A stretch of DNA of 64,000 nucleotides from Phaeocystidibacter sp965659415 (GCA_965659415.1 CBFHVA010000008.1:74288-138287); one strand, 5' to 3'. Shown: positions 44,627 to 54,546, counted from the stretch's first letter. The notes: a model not told the origin generated them from the sequence alone. Made by a program: numbers and translations.

Positions 44627-45577
44627 TCACAACCACTTAATGTTCCCATAACGCTCCGTAGGTCGCTCTGGAATTTCAATTTTAAAGCAGTAATTAACAG
44701 AAATCTCATGACTACCAGAACTCGCTGAATTCAGGTCGCTGGTGGTCAGGTCATAGGAGTAGGCAACTTGTAATCCCGGCAAAATTCTATACCCTGCCAT
44801 TAGGGCAATCGCATCTTGCACACGATAAGTAACGCCACCCCATATCTGGTTATTATACATGGCGCTAACATTGATGTCGGCCTGAGGATTCAGAGCACTT
44901 TCATCAAACTTCACCATGGCTGAAGGGGTTAATACTAGGTTTGTACTCGGGATGGCAATGTCATAACCACCCATCAAGAAATAGTGTCGTACGTGATTTA
45001 GCTGTGTAACTGCACCGGTCTGAGAGGTGAAATCAGTAGAAGCACCCACCAATTGACGTGTGCTAGCACCCAACCACATGTTGCCTCCTTGGTAGTAAAC
45101 ACCAAATGTTCCGTCAACAGCCAACCCTGAAGAACCTTGGTTGATTACGCTTGGATCCAATCCGGCACCAGGGTCAGGTAAAATATAGCTCTCGCCAGAA
45201 ACAATCTGATTCGTGTAGATATCGATACCCGCGCCAATACCTAACGTTCCTTCACCTAGATTCATCTGATAACCATAACCTAAGCCAATGCTTACATTTT
45301 GGAAGAATCCAATCTGATCGTTCGTCACGTTGAGGTAAACCCCACCATGCAAAAGACTAATTGGCACTTCAACGTTCAAGTTTTGCGTAACAGGAGCGTT
45401 GTCGAATCCAACCCACTGGGTGCGATACGTACCATTGATACAATATGAACCACTGCTACCTGCAACTCCTGGATTGAAGTACAAGCGGTTGTTCATAAAC
45501 TGAGTGAACTGTATATCCTGCTGCGCGAAAACAGGCAGTACAGTACCCATCAGTAAAAGGGTAATTAGTTTCTTCAT
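44627..45577 (-). CDS. PorP/SprF family type IX secretion membrane protein
   Basis: Signal peptide (MKKLITLLLMGTVLPVFAQQ) followed by the family start DIQFTQFMNNRLYFNPGVAGS and a barrel-like body ending IEIPERPTERYGNIKWL. PorP-type proteins attach secreted cargo to the outer membrane or link the system to the surface. The chosen start (45577) leaves off a 25-codon upstream extension with no signal character. 80 bases upstream of gldK; the family place in Flavobacteriales T9SS loci. Confidence 0.85.
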   Translation of the reverse strand: MKKLITLLLMGTVLPVFAQQDIQFTQFMNNRLYFNPGVAGSSGSYCINGTYRTQWVGFDNAPVTQNLNVEVPISLLHGGVYLNVTNDQIGFFQNVSIGLGYGYQMNLGEGTLGIGAGIDIYTNQIVSGESYILPDPGAGLDPSVINQGSSGLAVDGTFGVYYQGGNMWLGASTRQLVGASTDFTSQTGAVTQLNHVRHYFLMGGYDIAIPSTNLVLTPSAMVKFDESALNPQADINVSAMYNNQIWGGVTYRVQDAIALMAGYRILPGLQVAYSYDLTTSDLNSASSGSHEISVNYCFKIEIPERPTERYGNIKWL

Positions 45578-45748
45578 ATGAGCGTGCTCTGAGCTATGTA
45601 CAGCTTTGTAGCCGCCTAAGATATTAATATTATTTATCTCAGGAAGATTCACGACGGCAATTTAAGCGGAAGAAATCTTCAACATTGTCCGTTCTTTCCC
45701 ACATCGCCCCTTTTTTGCGGGACGAAAATACTGACAAAGGGGTCGTTA

Positions 45749-46912
45749 TTAAAGGCCTTTTTGTTGCGCTTTCCACCAGCGGTCTGGTATGGATCCTGAC
45801 ATCGCTGCCTCGTAGTCTTTCGCGTTGCAAGGGATCAAGGCGTGTCGCATATGTTGGGCTTGTTGGATGGGAACTTCGATCCACCAACGCTCGCTCAACG
45901 GACTTTTGTAGAAAATCAACTCCAAATCTCCCTCATCTACCAATACAGTGAATTTGGTATAGTCATTTTTGCTGGCAAATGGGTAATCTCCTCTTCGTTG
46001 CTGCACTCCTTCAATGAAGTACCAAATCATTTGAGCCATCAGGTGGGCGCTCATTCCTTGAATATCCAAAGATGGATTGTATTCGAATACACCGAAGCAA
46101 GATACTTTGTCGCTCAAGCCTGAATATCGAGCAATAGCACATGCTTCTTCTCCTGAAAAACCATTTGGACTAACGTGACCGTTACCAGGACTATCTCCTT
46201 GTCGGATGGCATTTAAGTCAAAGGTCACCATATCAGCGTCGCGAACAACCGGCTCGACCTCACTGAGGTCAGCCCTTAATTTTCCAATGCGGTGCGTTTC
46301 GAAGTGCATGCGTTCCATCAAATCTACCTCCTCCTGGGGAATGAAATAGGTTTGGTAGCCCAAATTGGAATAGTTGAACAGATTATAGGGCTTATTGAGA
46401 ACGATATGGCTCAAAAAGTTGCTCGAGTTGAATCCGTCATTCTGCTGACCAAGGTCGAAGCGATTGTCTATCGAGACTAAGTTTACAGTTTGCTCGAGCT
46501 TATCGTATGCCCGATAGGCTCCATAGGTCAAGTCTTGACTCCCACCGATGATTACCGGTATAATATCCGCTTTTCGGAGTTCCTCTACTAAAATTCGAAC
46601 GGCCGCAATAGAGTCTTCGAGGGTTTCACCTTGGTAAATGTTGCCCAAGTCGGCCACGTTTAAACCCCATTGACCGAAGAGCAATTGGTAAAGGAACGGA
46701 CGTACCGCATCTGGTCCTGATGCACACCCTCGATTGAACTTACTGCCCCGGTCTTCCAACACTCCAACAATCGCAATCTGCAAATCAGCCAGCTCTGGAA
46801 TGCTATTTATTTCATCATGAATATGAAGCTTCTTGGCCAGAGATGCCGGGTGGAGGTCTTCTGCAGCCTCAATGAGGTGATTGGGTACAGGAGCCAGTAT
46901 GTCGTTGAGCAT
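45749..46912 (-). CDS. Arginase/formimidoylglutamase-fold protein lacking metal ligands
   Basis: 387 residues of ureohydrolase fold. The three metal motifs of working enzymes (GGDHS, DAHxD, DxDxxDP) appear as GGSQD (123-127), DNRFD (149-153) and DLNAIRQ (232 onwards), so most Mn-binding His/Asp are gone. It may be a structural or binding protein rather than an enzyme (inference). It follows topA by 9 bases and precedes the PorP/SprF-like and gldKLMN genes; this neighbourhood suggests a link to the T9SS or envelope. Confidence 0.8.
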   Translation of the reverse strand: MLNDILAPVPNHLIEAAEDLHPASLAKKLHIHDEINSIPELADLQIAIVGVLEDRGSKFNRGCASGPDAVRPFLYQLLFGQWGLNVADLGNIYQGETLEDSIAAVRILVEELRKADIIPVIIGGSQDLTYGAYRAYDKLEQTVNLVSIDNRFDLGQQNDGFNSSNFLSHIVLNKPYNLFNYSNLGYQTYFIPQEEVDLMERMHFETHRIGKLRADLSEVEPVVRDADMVTFDLNAIRQGDSPGNGHVSPNGFSGEEACAIARYSGLSDKVSCFGVFEYNPSLDIQGMSAHLMAQMIWYFIEGVQQRRGDYPFASKNDYTKFTVLVDEGDLELIFYKSPLSERWWIEVPIQQAQHMRHALIPCNAKDYEAAMSGSIPDRWWKAQQKGL

Positions 46913-46921
46913 GGTTCGGAT

Positions 46922-49234
46922 TTATTTCTTCTTCTTGGCAGCTCGTCTAGGTTTCTTCTCGCCGGCCTTTTCAATGATCTCTAAAGCCGCTTCAAGGGTA
47001 AGTTCTTTGGCTTCCGTGCCTTTCGGGATTCGGAAGTTGCGGCGACCTCTTTTCAGATAAGGACCATATGGACCGTTAAGAACTTCAATGATCGGATCGG
47101 CATCTTCAAACACCTTGATGTTGCGATTCGCCTGTTGCTCGCGCTTTTCTTCGATGAGTTGAATGGCCGTTTCAAGATCTACATTCAGAGGACTCAAGGG
47201 TTCTTTCAGAGAAGCATATGTCTTCTCGTGCTGCACGTAAGGGCCAAACCGACCGATAGCAGCCTTAATAGGCTTGTCTTTGTATTCTCCCACGGTACGT
47301 GGAAGCTTGAACAATTCCAATGCATCTTCCAATTTCATGGTGTCGATATGCATGTCTTTTGGAATTGAAGCGAATTGCGGTTTCTCTTCATCCTCGGTAG
47401 AGCCCATTTGCACCATGGGTCCGTATCTACCGACTTTTGCGTAAATCGGTTTCCCAGAATCAGGGTGCTTGCCTAACAATCGCTCGCCACTAGCTCGCTC
47501 CGCGTCTTCTGCATCTTCAATTTTCGTGTGGAACGATCCGTAGAATTCATTGAGCATTTCTACCCAGCCTTCGTTACCGGCAGCTATTCTGTCGAACTCA
47601 GCTTCAACGCTCGCCGTGAAGTGATAATCCATGATTTGTTCAAAATGCTGAACGAGGAAGTCGTTAACTACCATGCCGATATCCGTTGGCATTAATTTAC
47701 CCTTATCGGCACCAGTGCGCTCCTCCAAAGATTGTTTGTCGAAATTTTGTCCTTCGAGCGTCAACTGACTATACGAGCGCATTTCGCCTTCCAAATCAGA
47801 CTTTTCTGCGTATCCACGTTTTTGAATTGTAGAAATGGTAGGTGCGTAGGTAGAAGGTCGCCCAATCCCTAACTCTTCCAGTTTCTTCACCAAACTCGCC
47901 TCAGTATATCGAGGTGGATGCTTCGTAAAGCGCTCAGTTGCTGTGATGGTGTCATAGGAGAGATCCTCGCCTTGAGTTAGCTTAGGAAGCATGTTCTTTT
48001 CTTCCACTTCCTCATCGTCCGTTCCTTCTAGATAGGCTCTCAAGAATCCATCAAATTGAATCACTTCACCTTTAGCTACGAAGTGGTATGGGTTGCCATT
48101 CACTTCGATGTGAGCGGTGGTTCTTTCTAGTTTGGCATCGGCCATTTGAGAAGCCATGGTGCGCTTCCAAATCAGGTCGTACAACCTCTTTTGTTGCCTA
48201 TCTGCTCCAGCGGCGTGATTAGCCATGGAGGTAGGACGTATTGCTTCGTGCGCCTCTTGTGCGCCCTTGTTCTTATTCGTGTACTTGCGCGGCTTGCTGT
48301 AATCATCGCCGTAATAGCTTTGAATTTCTGCCTTTGCACCTTCCAATGCATCATTGGAGAGATTTACGCTATCTGTTCTCATATACGTGATGAGTCCGCT
48401 TTCATAAAGTCGCTGTGCTACCGACATCGTTTGAGAAACGGAAAAACTCAGCTTGCGAGCTGCCTCTTGCTGAAGGGTTGAAGTGGTAAATGGAGGAGCA
48501 GGAGTGCGCTTTGCTGGTTTGGTCTCCAGCTTAGTAATCTTCATTCCCGCCTTGGCGGCAGCTTCAAGGAAGGCCTGTGCTTCAGCTTCAGTGTCAAATC
48601 GATGATTTAGTTCAGCTTGGAAAGTGTCGCCTTTTTCATTCTTCATGAGGGCAACCACTCGAAAGCTATTTGAAGTCTCGAAGTTCCGAATCTCTCTTTC
48701 TCGCTCCACGAGCAATCGAACGCTGACACTCTGAACGCGACCCGCGCTCAAACCTCTACGTACTTTTTTCCAGAGCACCGGCGAGAGTTCGAAACCTACC
48801 AATCGATCGAGTACACGACGAGCCTGTTGAGCATTTACTAAGTTGGCATCAATTCTTCTTGGATTGTCAACGGCATTTTTAATGGCCGTCTTCGTGATCT
48901 CGTGAAATACTATTCTGTTGGTGGTAGCCGGATTGAGATCAAGGGCTTCAGCTAGGTGCCAAGCAATGGCTTCCCCTTCGCGGTCTTCATCGGATGCGAG
49001 CCACACGGTCTCTGCATCTTTAGCAAGTTTCTTCAGCTTCTTTACAACGTCTTTTTTGTCTTTGGATACCTCGTAAATAGGCTTGAACCCATTGTCGATT
49101 TCAACCCCCATTCCTTTAGATACCAGATCGCGGATATGGCCAAAACTCGACTCCACCTTGAAGTCGCTACCGAGTATTTTCTCTATAGTTTTTGCCTTGG
49201 CCGGCGACTCGACTATCACTAAGTTTTTCGACAT
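46922..49234 (-). CDS. topA: DNA topoisomerase I
   Basis: Type IA topoisomerase that relaxes negative supercoils. TOPRIM start MSKNLVIVESPAKAKTIEKIL, SDEDREGEAIAWHL; active-site Tyr in ESGLITYMRTDS; C-terminal repeats without Cys zinc fingers (LGKHPDSGKPIYAKVGRYGP in part) and a Lys-rich tail (KKPRRAAKKKK). The frame is open 36 codons upstream, but MSKNLVIVES at 49234 is the family start. 770 residues. Confidence 0.96.
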   Translation of the reverse strand: MSKNLVIVESPAKAKTIEKILGSDFKVESSFGHIRDLVSKGMGVEIDNGFKPIYEVSKDKKDVVKKLKKLAKDAETVWLASDEDREGEAIAWHLAEALDLNPATTNRIVFHEITKTAIKNAVDNPRRIDANLVNAQQARRVLDRLVGFELSPVLWKKVRRGLSAGRVQSVSVRLLVEREREIRNFETSNSFRVVALMKNEKGDTFQAELNHRFDTEAEAQAFLEAAAKAGMKITKLETKPAKRTPAPPFTTSTLQQEAARKLSFSVSQTMSVAQRLYESGLITYMRTDSVNLSNDALEGAKAEIQSYYGDDYSKPRKYTNKNKGAQEAHEAIRPTSMANHAAGADRQQKRLYDLIWKRTMASQMADAKLERTTAHIEVNGNPYHFVAKGEVIQFDGFLRAYLEGTDDEEVEEKNMLPKLTQGEDLSYDTITATERFTKHPPRYTEASLVKKLEELGIGRPSTYAPTISTIQKRGYAEKSDLEGEMRSYSQLTLEGQNFDKQSLEERTGADKGKLMPTDIGMVVNDFLVQHFEQIMDYHFTASVEAEFDRIAAGNEGWVEMLNEFYGSFHTKIEDAEDAERASGERLLGKHPDSGKPIYAKVGRYGPMVQMGSTEDEEKPQFASIPKDMHIDTMKLEDALELFKLPRTVGEYKDKPIKAAIGRFGPYVQHEKTYASLKEPLSPLNVDLETAIQLIEEKREQQANRNIKVFEDADPIIEVLNGPYGPYLKRGRRNFRIPKGTEAKELTLEAALEIIEKAGEKKPRRAAKKKK

Positions 49235-49391
49235 GCTCTCTCGAATTTGGTGTGGTTCCCTTGCAACGAATATCGCGTACAAAGTAAAGCACAATTTTTT
49301 TTGACTGCCGCATTTTGAAGTATTCGATTCAAATCGGCACATATATATACGTATACCCCTACCCAGTCGTTCAAAGTTTATTCGCTGTCAT

Positions 49392-49425
49392 TTTGACAGA
49401 CCACTGGTACATTTTTCTAAATTTG
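49392..49425 (+). promoter_or_regulatory. Promoter of the miaB operon
   Basis: TTTG (49392-49395), 22 bases, TAAATTTG (49418-49425): a full match to the Bacteroidota consensus. The -7 box ends 27 bases before the miaB ATG. Confidence 0.75.
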
Positions 49426-49452
49426 CACCTCGACAAAAAATACAACAGGACT

Positions 49453-50913
49453 ATGCAGCAGAATCACCTCGAAGATAAAGTGATGGATGAGACTCGCCAG
49501 GGAGAGGCGCTCGTGATCGAGGGGCAATTGCAGGGCAAGAAGAAGCTCTATATAGAAAGCTATGGATGCCAAATGAATTTTTCCGATTCGGAAATTGTCG
49601 CATCCATCCTACATAAAGAAGGATACGAAACCACACGTAAAATGGAGGAGGCCGACTTGGTTCTGCTCAATACTTGTTCGATTCGAGATAAAGCCGAGCA
49701 AACGGTGCGTAATCGCCTTGCTAACTTCAACACCATTAAAAAGGAGAATCCTGAAATGCGAATTGGTGTTTTGGGTTGCATGGCCGAGCGTGTGAAGAGC
49801 AAGCTCCTCGACGAGGAAAAACTCGTGGACCTTGTGGTGGGCCCTGATGCTTATCGCGATCTACCCAACTTGCTGGAGGAACTCGACGAGGGAAGAAAAG
49901 CGGTGAATGTTATTCTGTCCAAGGAAGAGACTTACGATAATATTGCCCCTGTTCGATTAGGGGGGAATGGCATCACGGCCTTCATTTCTATAATGCGTGG
50001 ATGCGACAATATGTGCACCTTCTGTGTAGTGCCTTTTACTCGTGGCCGAGAACGCAGTCGCGACCCTCAAACCATTATGGAAGAGGCCATTGACTTGCGC
50101 GACAGAGGGTACAAAGAGATCACACTTTTAGGTCAGAATGTTGACTCGTACTTGTGGTATGGTGGAGGATTGAAGAAAGACTTCGACAAGGCAAGCGATA
50201 TGGCCAAGGCCACAGCCGTCAACTTTGCGGGATTGCTCGGTAAAGTTGCCGAAGCCGTTCCGGAAATGCGCATTCGCTTTTCAACTTCCAACCCGCAGGA
50301 TATGACCGATGAGGTATTGCACGCCATCGCTCAATACGACAACATCTGTAATTACATACACTTGCCATTCCAATCCGGAAGCACACGTGTTCTCGAACTT
50401 ATGAATCGAGGCCATACACGCGAGGAATACCTCGATTTGATATCGCGAGTGCGCCGCATTATTCCTGATTGCGGTATTTCGCATGATATTATCGCGGGAT
50501 TCCCGACCGAAACGGAGGAAGATCATGAAGATACCCTCATCTTAATGCGTGAGGTTGAGTTTGATTTTGGTTACATGTTCTACTACAGTGAGCGTCCGAA
50601 TACGTATGCTGCGAGAAAGTTGGAAGATGATATCCCGGAGGAGATTAAGAAGCGACGCTTGCAAGAAATCATCAAAACCCAAAATGAAATTGGGAAACGG
50701 CGCTTGGAACGTTTTGTGGGAACCGAGCAAGTGGTGTTGGTTGAAGGCACTTCGAAAAAATCAGAAGATGATTTGTTCGGTAGGAATGATCAAAACAGCG
50801 TAGTTGTTTTCCCTAGAGAAGATTATCAGGCTGGAGATTTAGTGAAGGTACACGTACACGATTGCACATCGGCTACGTTGTTAGGAACGGCTAAAGCATT
50901 GGTCCGTCGATGA
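49453..50913 (+). CDS. miaB: tRNA-2-methylthio-N6-dimethylallyladenosine synthase
   Basis: Radical SAM methylthiotransferase for A37 of tRNAs. UPF0004 domain (SYGCQMNFSDSE; Cys triplet), radical SAM motif RGCDNMCTFC (CxxxCxxC), and C-terminal TRAM (FVGTEQVVLVEGTSKK). The frame extends upstream to 49315, but the ATG at 49453 follows a good promoter; an internal ATG (MDETRQGE) is a second option. The stop overlaps the next gene by 4 bases. Confidence 0.95.
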   Translation: MQQNHLEDKVMDETRQGEALVIEGQLQGKKKLYIESYGCQMNFSDSEIVASILHKEGYETTRKMEEADLVLLNTCSIRDKAEQTVRNRLANFNTIKKENPEMRIGVLGCMAERVKSKLLDEEKLVDLVVGPDAYRDLPNLLEELDEGRKAVNVILSKEETYDNIAPVRLGGNGITAFISIMRGCDNMCTFCVVPFTRGRERSRDPQTIMEEAIDLRDRGYKEITLLGQNVDSYLWYGGGLKKDFDKASDMAKATAVNFAGLLGKVAEAVPEMRIRFSTSNPQDMTDEVLHAIAQYDNICNYIHLPFQSGSTRVLELMNRGHTREEYLDLISRVRRIIPDCGISHDIIAGFPTETEEDHEDTLILMREVEFDFGYMFYYSERPNTYAARKLEDDIPEEIKKRRLQEIIKTQNEIGKRRLERFVGTEQVVLVEGTSKKSEDDLFGRNDQNSVVVFPREDYQAGDLVKVHVHDCTSATLLGTAKALVRR

Positions 50914-51314
50914 AAAACTTTATTACCACATTACTCGTATTTATTGCATTTGGTCTGTCTGCTCAGATTCAGAGAGAAGATGGAACCTGGTACGATGAGA
51001 ATTTGGCCTTCCGCATAATTGAGGAAGATGTTCAAGAAAAAGGAGAGATTCTCCTTTGTATCTATAATACCGAGAACGGCAGGTGTATTCACAATCTTCA
51101 AACTGGATTTGAAATATTGGTCTACAACGTCAATGATGAGCAGATTTGGAATTCAACTTGGACGGGGAGTAACACCGATATCAAGTTTAGGATGCCACTG
51201 CGAGGAGCGGCATATATCATTGTTCGGGCTCGCAATGATTATGTGGTGAACAAAATGACGGGTGATCGCATTTTTACCGATGGACCTATGGAATTGAGAT
51301 ACGAAGTCAAATGA
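50910..51314 (+). CDS. Small secreted protein of unknown function
   Basis: Signal peptide (MKNFITTLLVFIAFGLSAQ) and about 115 further residues that look beta-rich (LAFRIIEEDVQEKGEILLC, FEILVYNVND, AAYIIVRARND). No domain recognised. It overlaps miaB (ATGA) and the sigma-54 activator by 4 bases on each side, so translation is coupled to both. Confidence 0.7.
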   Translation: MKNFITTLLVFIAFGLSAQIQREDGTWYDENLAFRIIEEDVQEKGEILLCIYNTENGRCIHNLQTGFEILVYNVNDEQIWNSTWTGSNTDIKFRMPLRGAAYIIVRARNDYVVNKMTGDRIFTDGPMELRYEVK

Positions 51315-52567
51315 AAGCGCAAGAAGTAAAACAACGTTTTGGACTGATTGGGCGATCAGCGGGGTTGGACCGGGCAGTTGAAAAAGCTATTCAGGTTTCC
51401 AATACCGATATTTCCGTGCTGGTTACGGGTGAAAGTGGTGTGGGTAAGGAATCTATTCCTAAAATCATCCATCATTTGAGTCACCGCAAGCATGCCCCTT
51501 ATATTGCCGTGAACTGCGGTGCTATCCCTGAAGGAACAATAGATTCAGAACTATTCGGACACGAAAAGGGTGCGTTTACCGGAGCTACTTCTTCCCGCAA
51601 GGGCTATTTTGAAGAAGCCGATGGGGGTACCATCTTTCTTGATGAAGTTGGCGAACTTCCACTACCCACTCAAGTAAGATTGTTGCGCGTACTCGAAACC
51701 GGAGAATTCATTCGTGTGGGTTCATCAAAGATTCAAAAGACGAATGTTCGCGTGGTTGGCGCCACCAACGTTTCCATGATGGAGGCCATCCAGAAAGGGA
51801 AATTTAGGGAAGATCTGTTTTATCGACTCAACACCGTAGAGATCCATTTGCCAGCGCTCCGCGATCGCAAAGAGGATATCCACCTCATATTCCGAAAGTT
51901 CGCTATGGACTTTGGTGAAAAGTACCACACCCCTACGGTGAGGTTGAATGACGATGCCATTGACGTACTTGAGAATTACCGCTGGCCTGGCAATATTCGT
52001 CAACTACGCAATTTGGTGGAGCAAATTTCCGTGGTTGAAGGGGATAGAGAGCTGGATGCCGAAACGCTAAAAGCGTATATCCCAGATATCGCAGCTTCAC
52101 GATTGCCGATGAGAATGGACGTTTCATCCTTGGGCAGCGGAACAAGTTCATCCAGTGATTTTAGTTCCGAACGAGAGATTCTTTATAAGGTGCTCTTCGA
52201 CATGCGTCAGGATATTACGAATCTGAAGCAACTCGTTTCAGAATTAGCGAATAAAGGCGATCTCGCCAATGTGCGAGAGGAGCATCCACAACTGGTACGC
52301 GAAATAATTGGTTCTTCAGATCTCGATTCGCTAAAGGATTTTGGAGAGAGCTATGTTCCGGTCATTGAGAAGCCGAGTGAGATTTCGCGCAGTGATTATG
52401 ATGAGACGGAAACGGTGGAAGAAGAGAACTTGTCCCTCCAAGATAAGGAAGTTGAGCTCATTAAGAAAGCGCTGGAACGGAATTTTGGCCGACGAAAGAA
52501 TGCGGCCGATGAATTGGGTATTTCGGAGCGAACCTTGTATCGAAAAATTAAACAATACAATCTGTAG
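51311..52567 (+). CDS. Sigma-54-dependent transcriptional activator without receiver domain
   Basis: AAA+ domain directly at the N-terminus: Walker A GESGVGKE (40-47), GAFTGA loop (87-92) that touches sigma-54, Walker B GGTIFLDEVGEL, and sensor II region WPGNIRQLRNLVEQ. After a linker rich in Ser/Glu there is a Fis-type HTH (RRKNAADELGISERTLYRKIKQ). 418 residues. There is no regulatory domain, so activity is set by amount or by partner proteins. lptE follows after 1 base. Confidence 0.92.
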   Translation: MKAQEVKQRFGLIGRSAGLDRAVEKAIQVSNTDISVLVTGESGVGKESIPKIIHHLSHRKHAPYIAVNCGAIPEGTIDSELFGHEKGAFTGATSSRKGYFEEADGGTIFLDEVGELPLPTQVRLLRVLETGEFIRVGSSKIQKTNVRVVGATNVSMMEAIQKGKFREDLFYRLNTVEIHLPALRDRKEDIHLIFRKFAMDFGEKYHTPTVRLNDDAIDVLENYRWPGNIRQLRNLVEQISVVEGDRELDAETLKAYIPDIAASRLPMRMDVSSLGSGTSSSSDFSSEREILYKVLFDMRQDITNLKQLVSELANKGDLANVREEHPQLVREIIGSSDLDSLKDFGESYVPVIEKPSEISRSDYDETETVEEENLSLQDKEVELIKKALERNFGRRKNAADELGISERTLYRKIKQYNL

Positions 52568-52568
52568 T

Positions 52569-53069
52569 ATGCGTTTAGTGCGATCCATATTGATGATTGT
52601 GGCCTTCGGGATGATGGCTTGTTCAGGAGGTTACTCGTTCACTGGAGGTGATGTAGGGAATGCGCAAACTATTTCTGTGGACATCTTTCCGAATTACGCC
52701 GATTACGTCAATCCACAGTTGAGTCAAACATTTACCGAGCAGCTTCGACAGATTTTTGTTCGTCAGACGCCACTTTCATTGGTGAGTTCAGGAGGCGATT
52801 TGCATTTCGAAGGATCGATAATTGGTTATCAGATTTCAGCTAAGGCAGCCACGGCCACAGAAACTACTGCACAAAACAGGCTTACCATAAGTGTGAACGT
52901 TATCTTTACGAATGAACTAGAGCCAGAGAAAAGTTTTGAGCAAGTGTTCTCGCGTTTTCGCGACTTTCCAGCTGATGTCGATTTCAGCGTGGTTGAGTCG
53001 GAACTCGTGACACAGATCAACGAGGAACTGTCTGAGAACATTTTCAATAGAGCTCTTGTGAATTGGTAG
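52569..53069 (+). CDS. lptE: LPS-assembly lipoprotein LptE (Bacteroidota type)
   Basis: Lipoprotein (signal ending MMACSGG, Cys18) of 166 residues with the LptE layout: TISVDIFPNYADYVNPQLSQ, TPLSLVSSGGDLHFEGSI, and a C-terminal helix ending in NRALVNW. LptE plugs the outer-membrane LPS translocon LptD. The frame is open far upstream within the sigma-54 gene in another frame, but the ATG at 52569 gives the only signal peptide. Confidence 0.87.
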   Translation: MRLVRSILMIVAFGMMACSGGYSFTGGDVGNAQTISVDIFPNYADYVNPQLSQTFTEQLRQIFVRQTPLSLVSSGGDLHFEGSIIGYQISAKAATATETTAQNRLTISVNVIFTNELEPEKSFEQVFSRFRDFPADVDFSVVESELVTQINEELSENIFNRALVNW

Positions 53070-53073
53070 TTTC

Positions 53074-54492
53074 GTGAGACAAGAAGACTTAACGTATTGG
53101 TTAAAGAATCCGAAGGATATCGATGAAAAGGCGACTTCCGCTTTGGAGTTGGCACTTCGCGACTTCCCTTATTCGGCCGTACTACAGCAATTGTATCTCA
53201 GAGGTTTGGAAAACCAGAAATCCTACCTGGCTACAGCTCAGCTAAAGAAGGCTGCCATGTGGTCGCCTGATCGTCAATTACTTATGAAGTGGTATCAAGG
53301 CGAGCTGAAGGGTAGCAGATTGGAAGCACCTTCCATATCCCATAAACCACTTGTTAAGGATATTCGTCCGAATCCAGCTGAAGATTCAAGCGCCAAAGAC
53401 TCTCAAACTACAAAAGAGGAAGCTCCTGTTTCGGCTGAGGTGAAGCCTATTACTTCAGTACAGCCCGATAAAGTGGAGGTCGGTGCTAAAATGCCTACTC
53501 CTCACCATAGCAAGGAAGAACGCAGCACTGCCGCTCAAGCCGAGACCACAAAAGCAGATAGCCAAAACGAGGAAAAGAAGGACAAAGAAGTAGATCTTGA
53601 TCGACTTTCGCCGCGAGTGCGCGCTATTGTCGAGAAAAGTAGAGCGCTGAATCAGGAGTTTGGAACGACCGAAGAAAGAAATGCCAAGGACTCCGAAGAG
53701 ACGGATAATATTGAGGTTGCGCCACCAGAGGTGATGGTGCCCGTAGAAGTCGACAAGGAGCCAGAAGCCAAAGTTGAGGAGGAAGTAGAGGAAGTGTTTG
53801 AAGAAGCAGAATCGGATGAGGTTCTTGAGGAGATTACGACTGACGATGAGGTTGATTTAGGAGGACTTCCGACTTTCGAACCTTTGGCCCTCGAAATCGA
53901 AGAATCTGACACAGTTGAGGATGTACAGGAAGACTTAGAAGCAGTGTCAGAACAAGAGCGCTCATTTGCACGACCTGTTGTGCTGGATGAACTCATAGAG
54001 GAAAATGATACGGCAGTTCAGCTTGATTTTGCTTCTTGGCTAAGAATGAAACAGGGCTTCACGCTCGATCCTGCAGTTGAGAAAGATTCGGGAGCAGAAG
54101 CGATTGAAGAAGATATAGTCGTTGACTCGGAATCTGCAGATCACGAGCCAATCGAGAAAGAACTCACTACTCCTGCTCCAGACCGAAGCGAGAAAATGGC
54201 CCTCATCGATAGGTTTATCGATGAGCAACCGAAGATTACGTCTCGAAAGAAACCTTCTACATCGTCACATCAAACAGAAGAAACCTCTCCGAGAGGCATT
54301 GATGTTTCGGCTATGGGCAGTGAGATGGGCGATGATTTTATTACGGAGACTTTAGCTCAGGTATATAAACAACAAGGATATTTGGATAAGGCCTTGAGCG
54401 CCTATGAGATATTGCGTTTGAAATATCCTGAGAAAAGTAGTTTCTTTGCAGACCAAATTTCTGAAATACGCCGAATGAAGCGTAAGAAATAG
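53074..54492 (+). CDS. Acidic low-complexity protein with TPR-like ends
   Basis: GTG start 4 bases after lptE. The first 75 residues form helices resembling half-TPRs (ALELALRDFPYSAVLQQLYLRGL in part). A very acidic Glu/Val/Asp-rich middle (about 90-370, with coil-like runs such as EEEVEEVFEEAES) follows, and the last 50 residues (LAQVYKQQGYLDKALSAYEIL) are one clear TPR. It has no signal or TM segment. Function unknown; its place between lptE and secG is conserved-looking for Bacteroidota (from memory). Confidence 0.7.
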   Translation: MRQEDLTYWLKNPKDIDEKATSALELALRDFPYSAVLQQLYLRGLENQKSYLATAQLKKAAMWSPDRQLLMKWYQGELKGSRLEAPSISHKPLVKDIRPNPAEDSSAKDSQTTKEEAPVSAEVKPITSVQPDKVEVGAKMPTPHHSKEERSTAAQAETTKADSQNEEKKDKEVDLDRLSPRVRAIVEKSRALNQEFGTTEERNAKDSEETDNIEVAPPEVMVPVEVDKEPEAKVEEEVEEVFEEAESDEVLEEITTDDEVDLGGLPTFEPLALEIEESDTVEDVQEDLEAVSEQERSFARPVVLDELIEENDTAVQLDFASWLRMKQGFTLDPAVEKDSGAEAIEEDIVVDSESADHEPIEKELTTPAPDRSEKMALIDRFIDEQPKITSRKKPSTSSHQTEETSPRGIDVSAMGSEMGDDFITETLAQVYKQQGYLDKALSAYEILRLKYPEKSSFFADQISEIRRMKRKK

Positions 54493-54546
54493 GGGATTTA
54501 AGCTCACTGAGCAGCAACAAAACAAGCACTATAACACGCTAGTACA

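Noticed and set aside
53652..53996. 114-codon Ser-rich open frame on the minus strand
   Set aside because: Antisense shadow of the acidic stretch of the 53074 gene.
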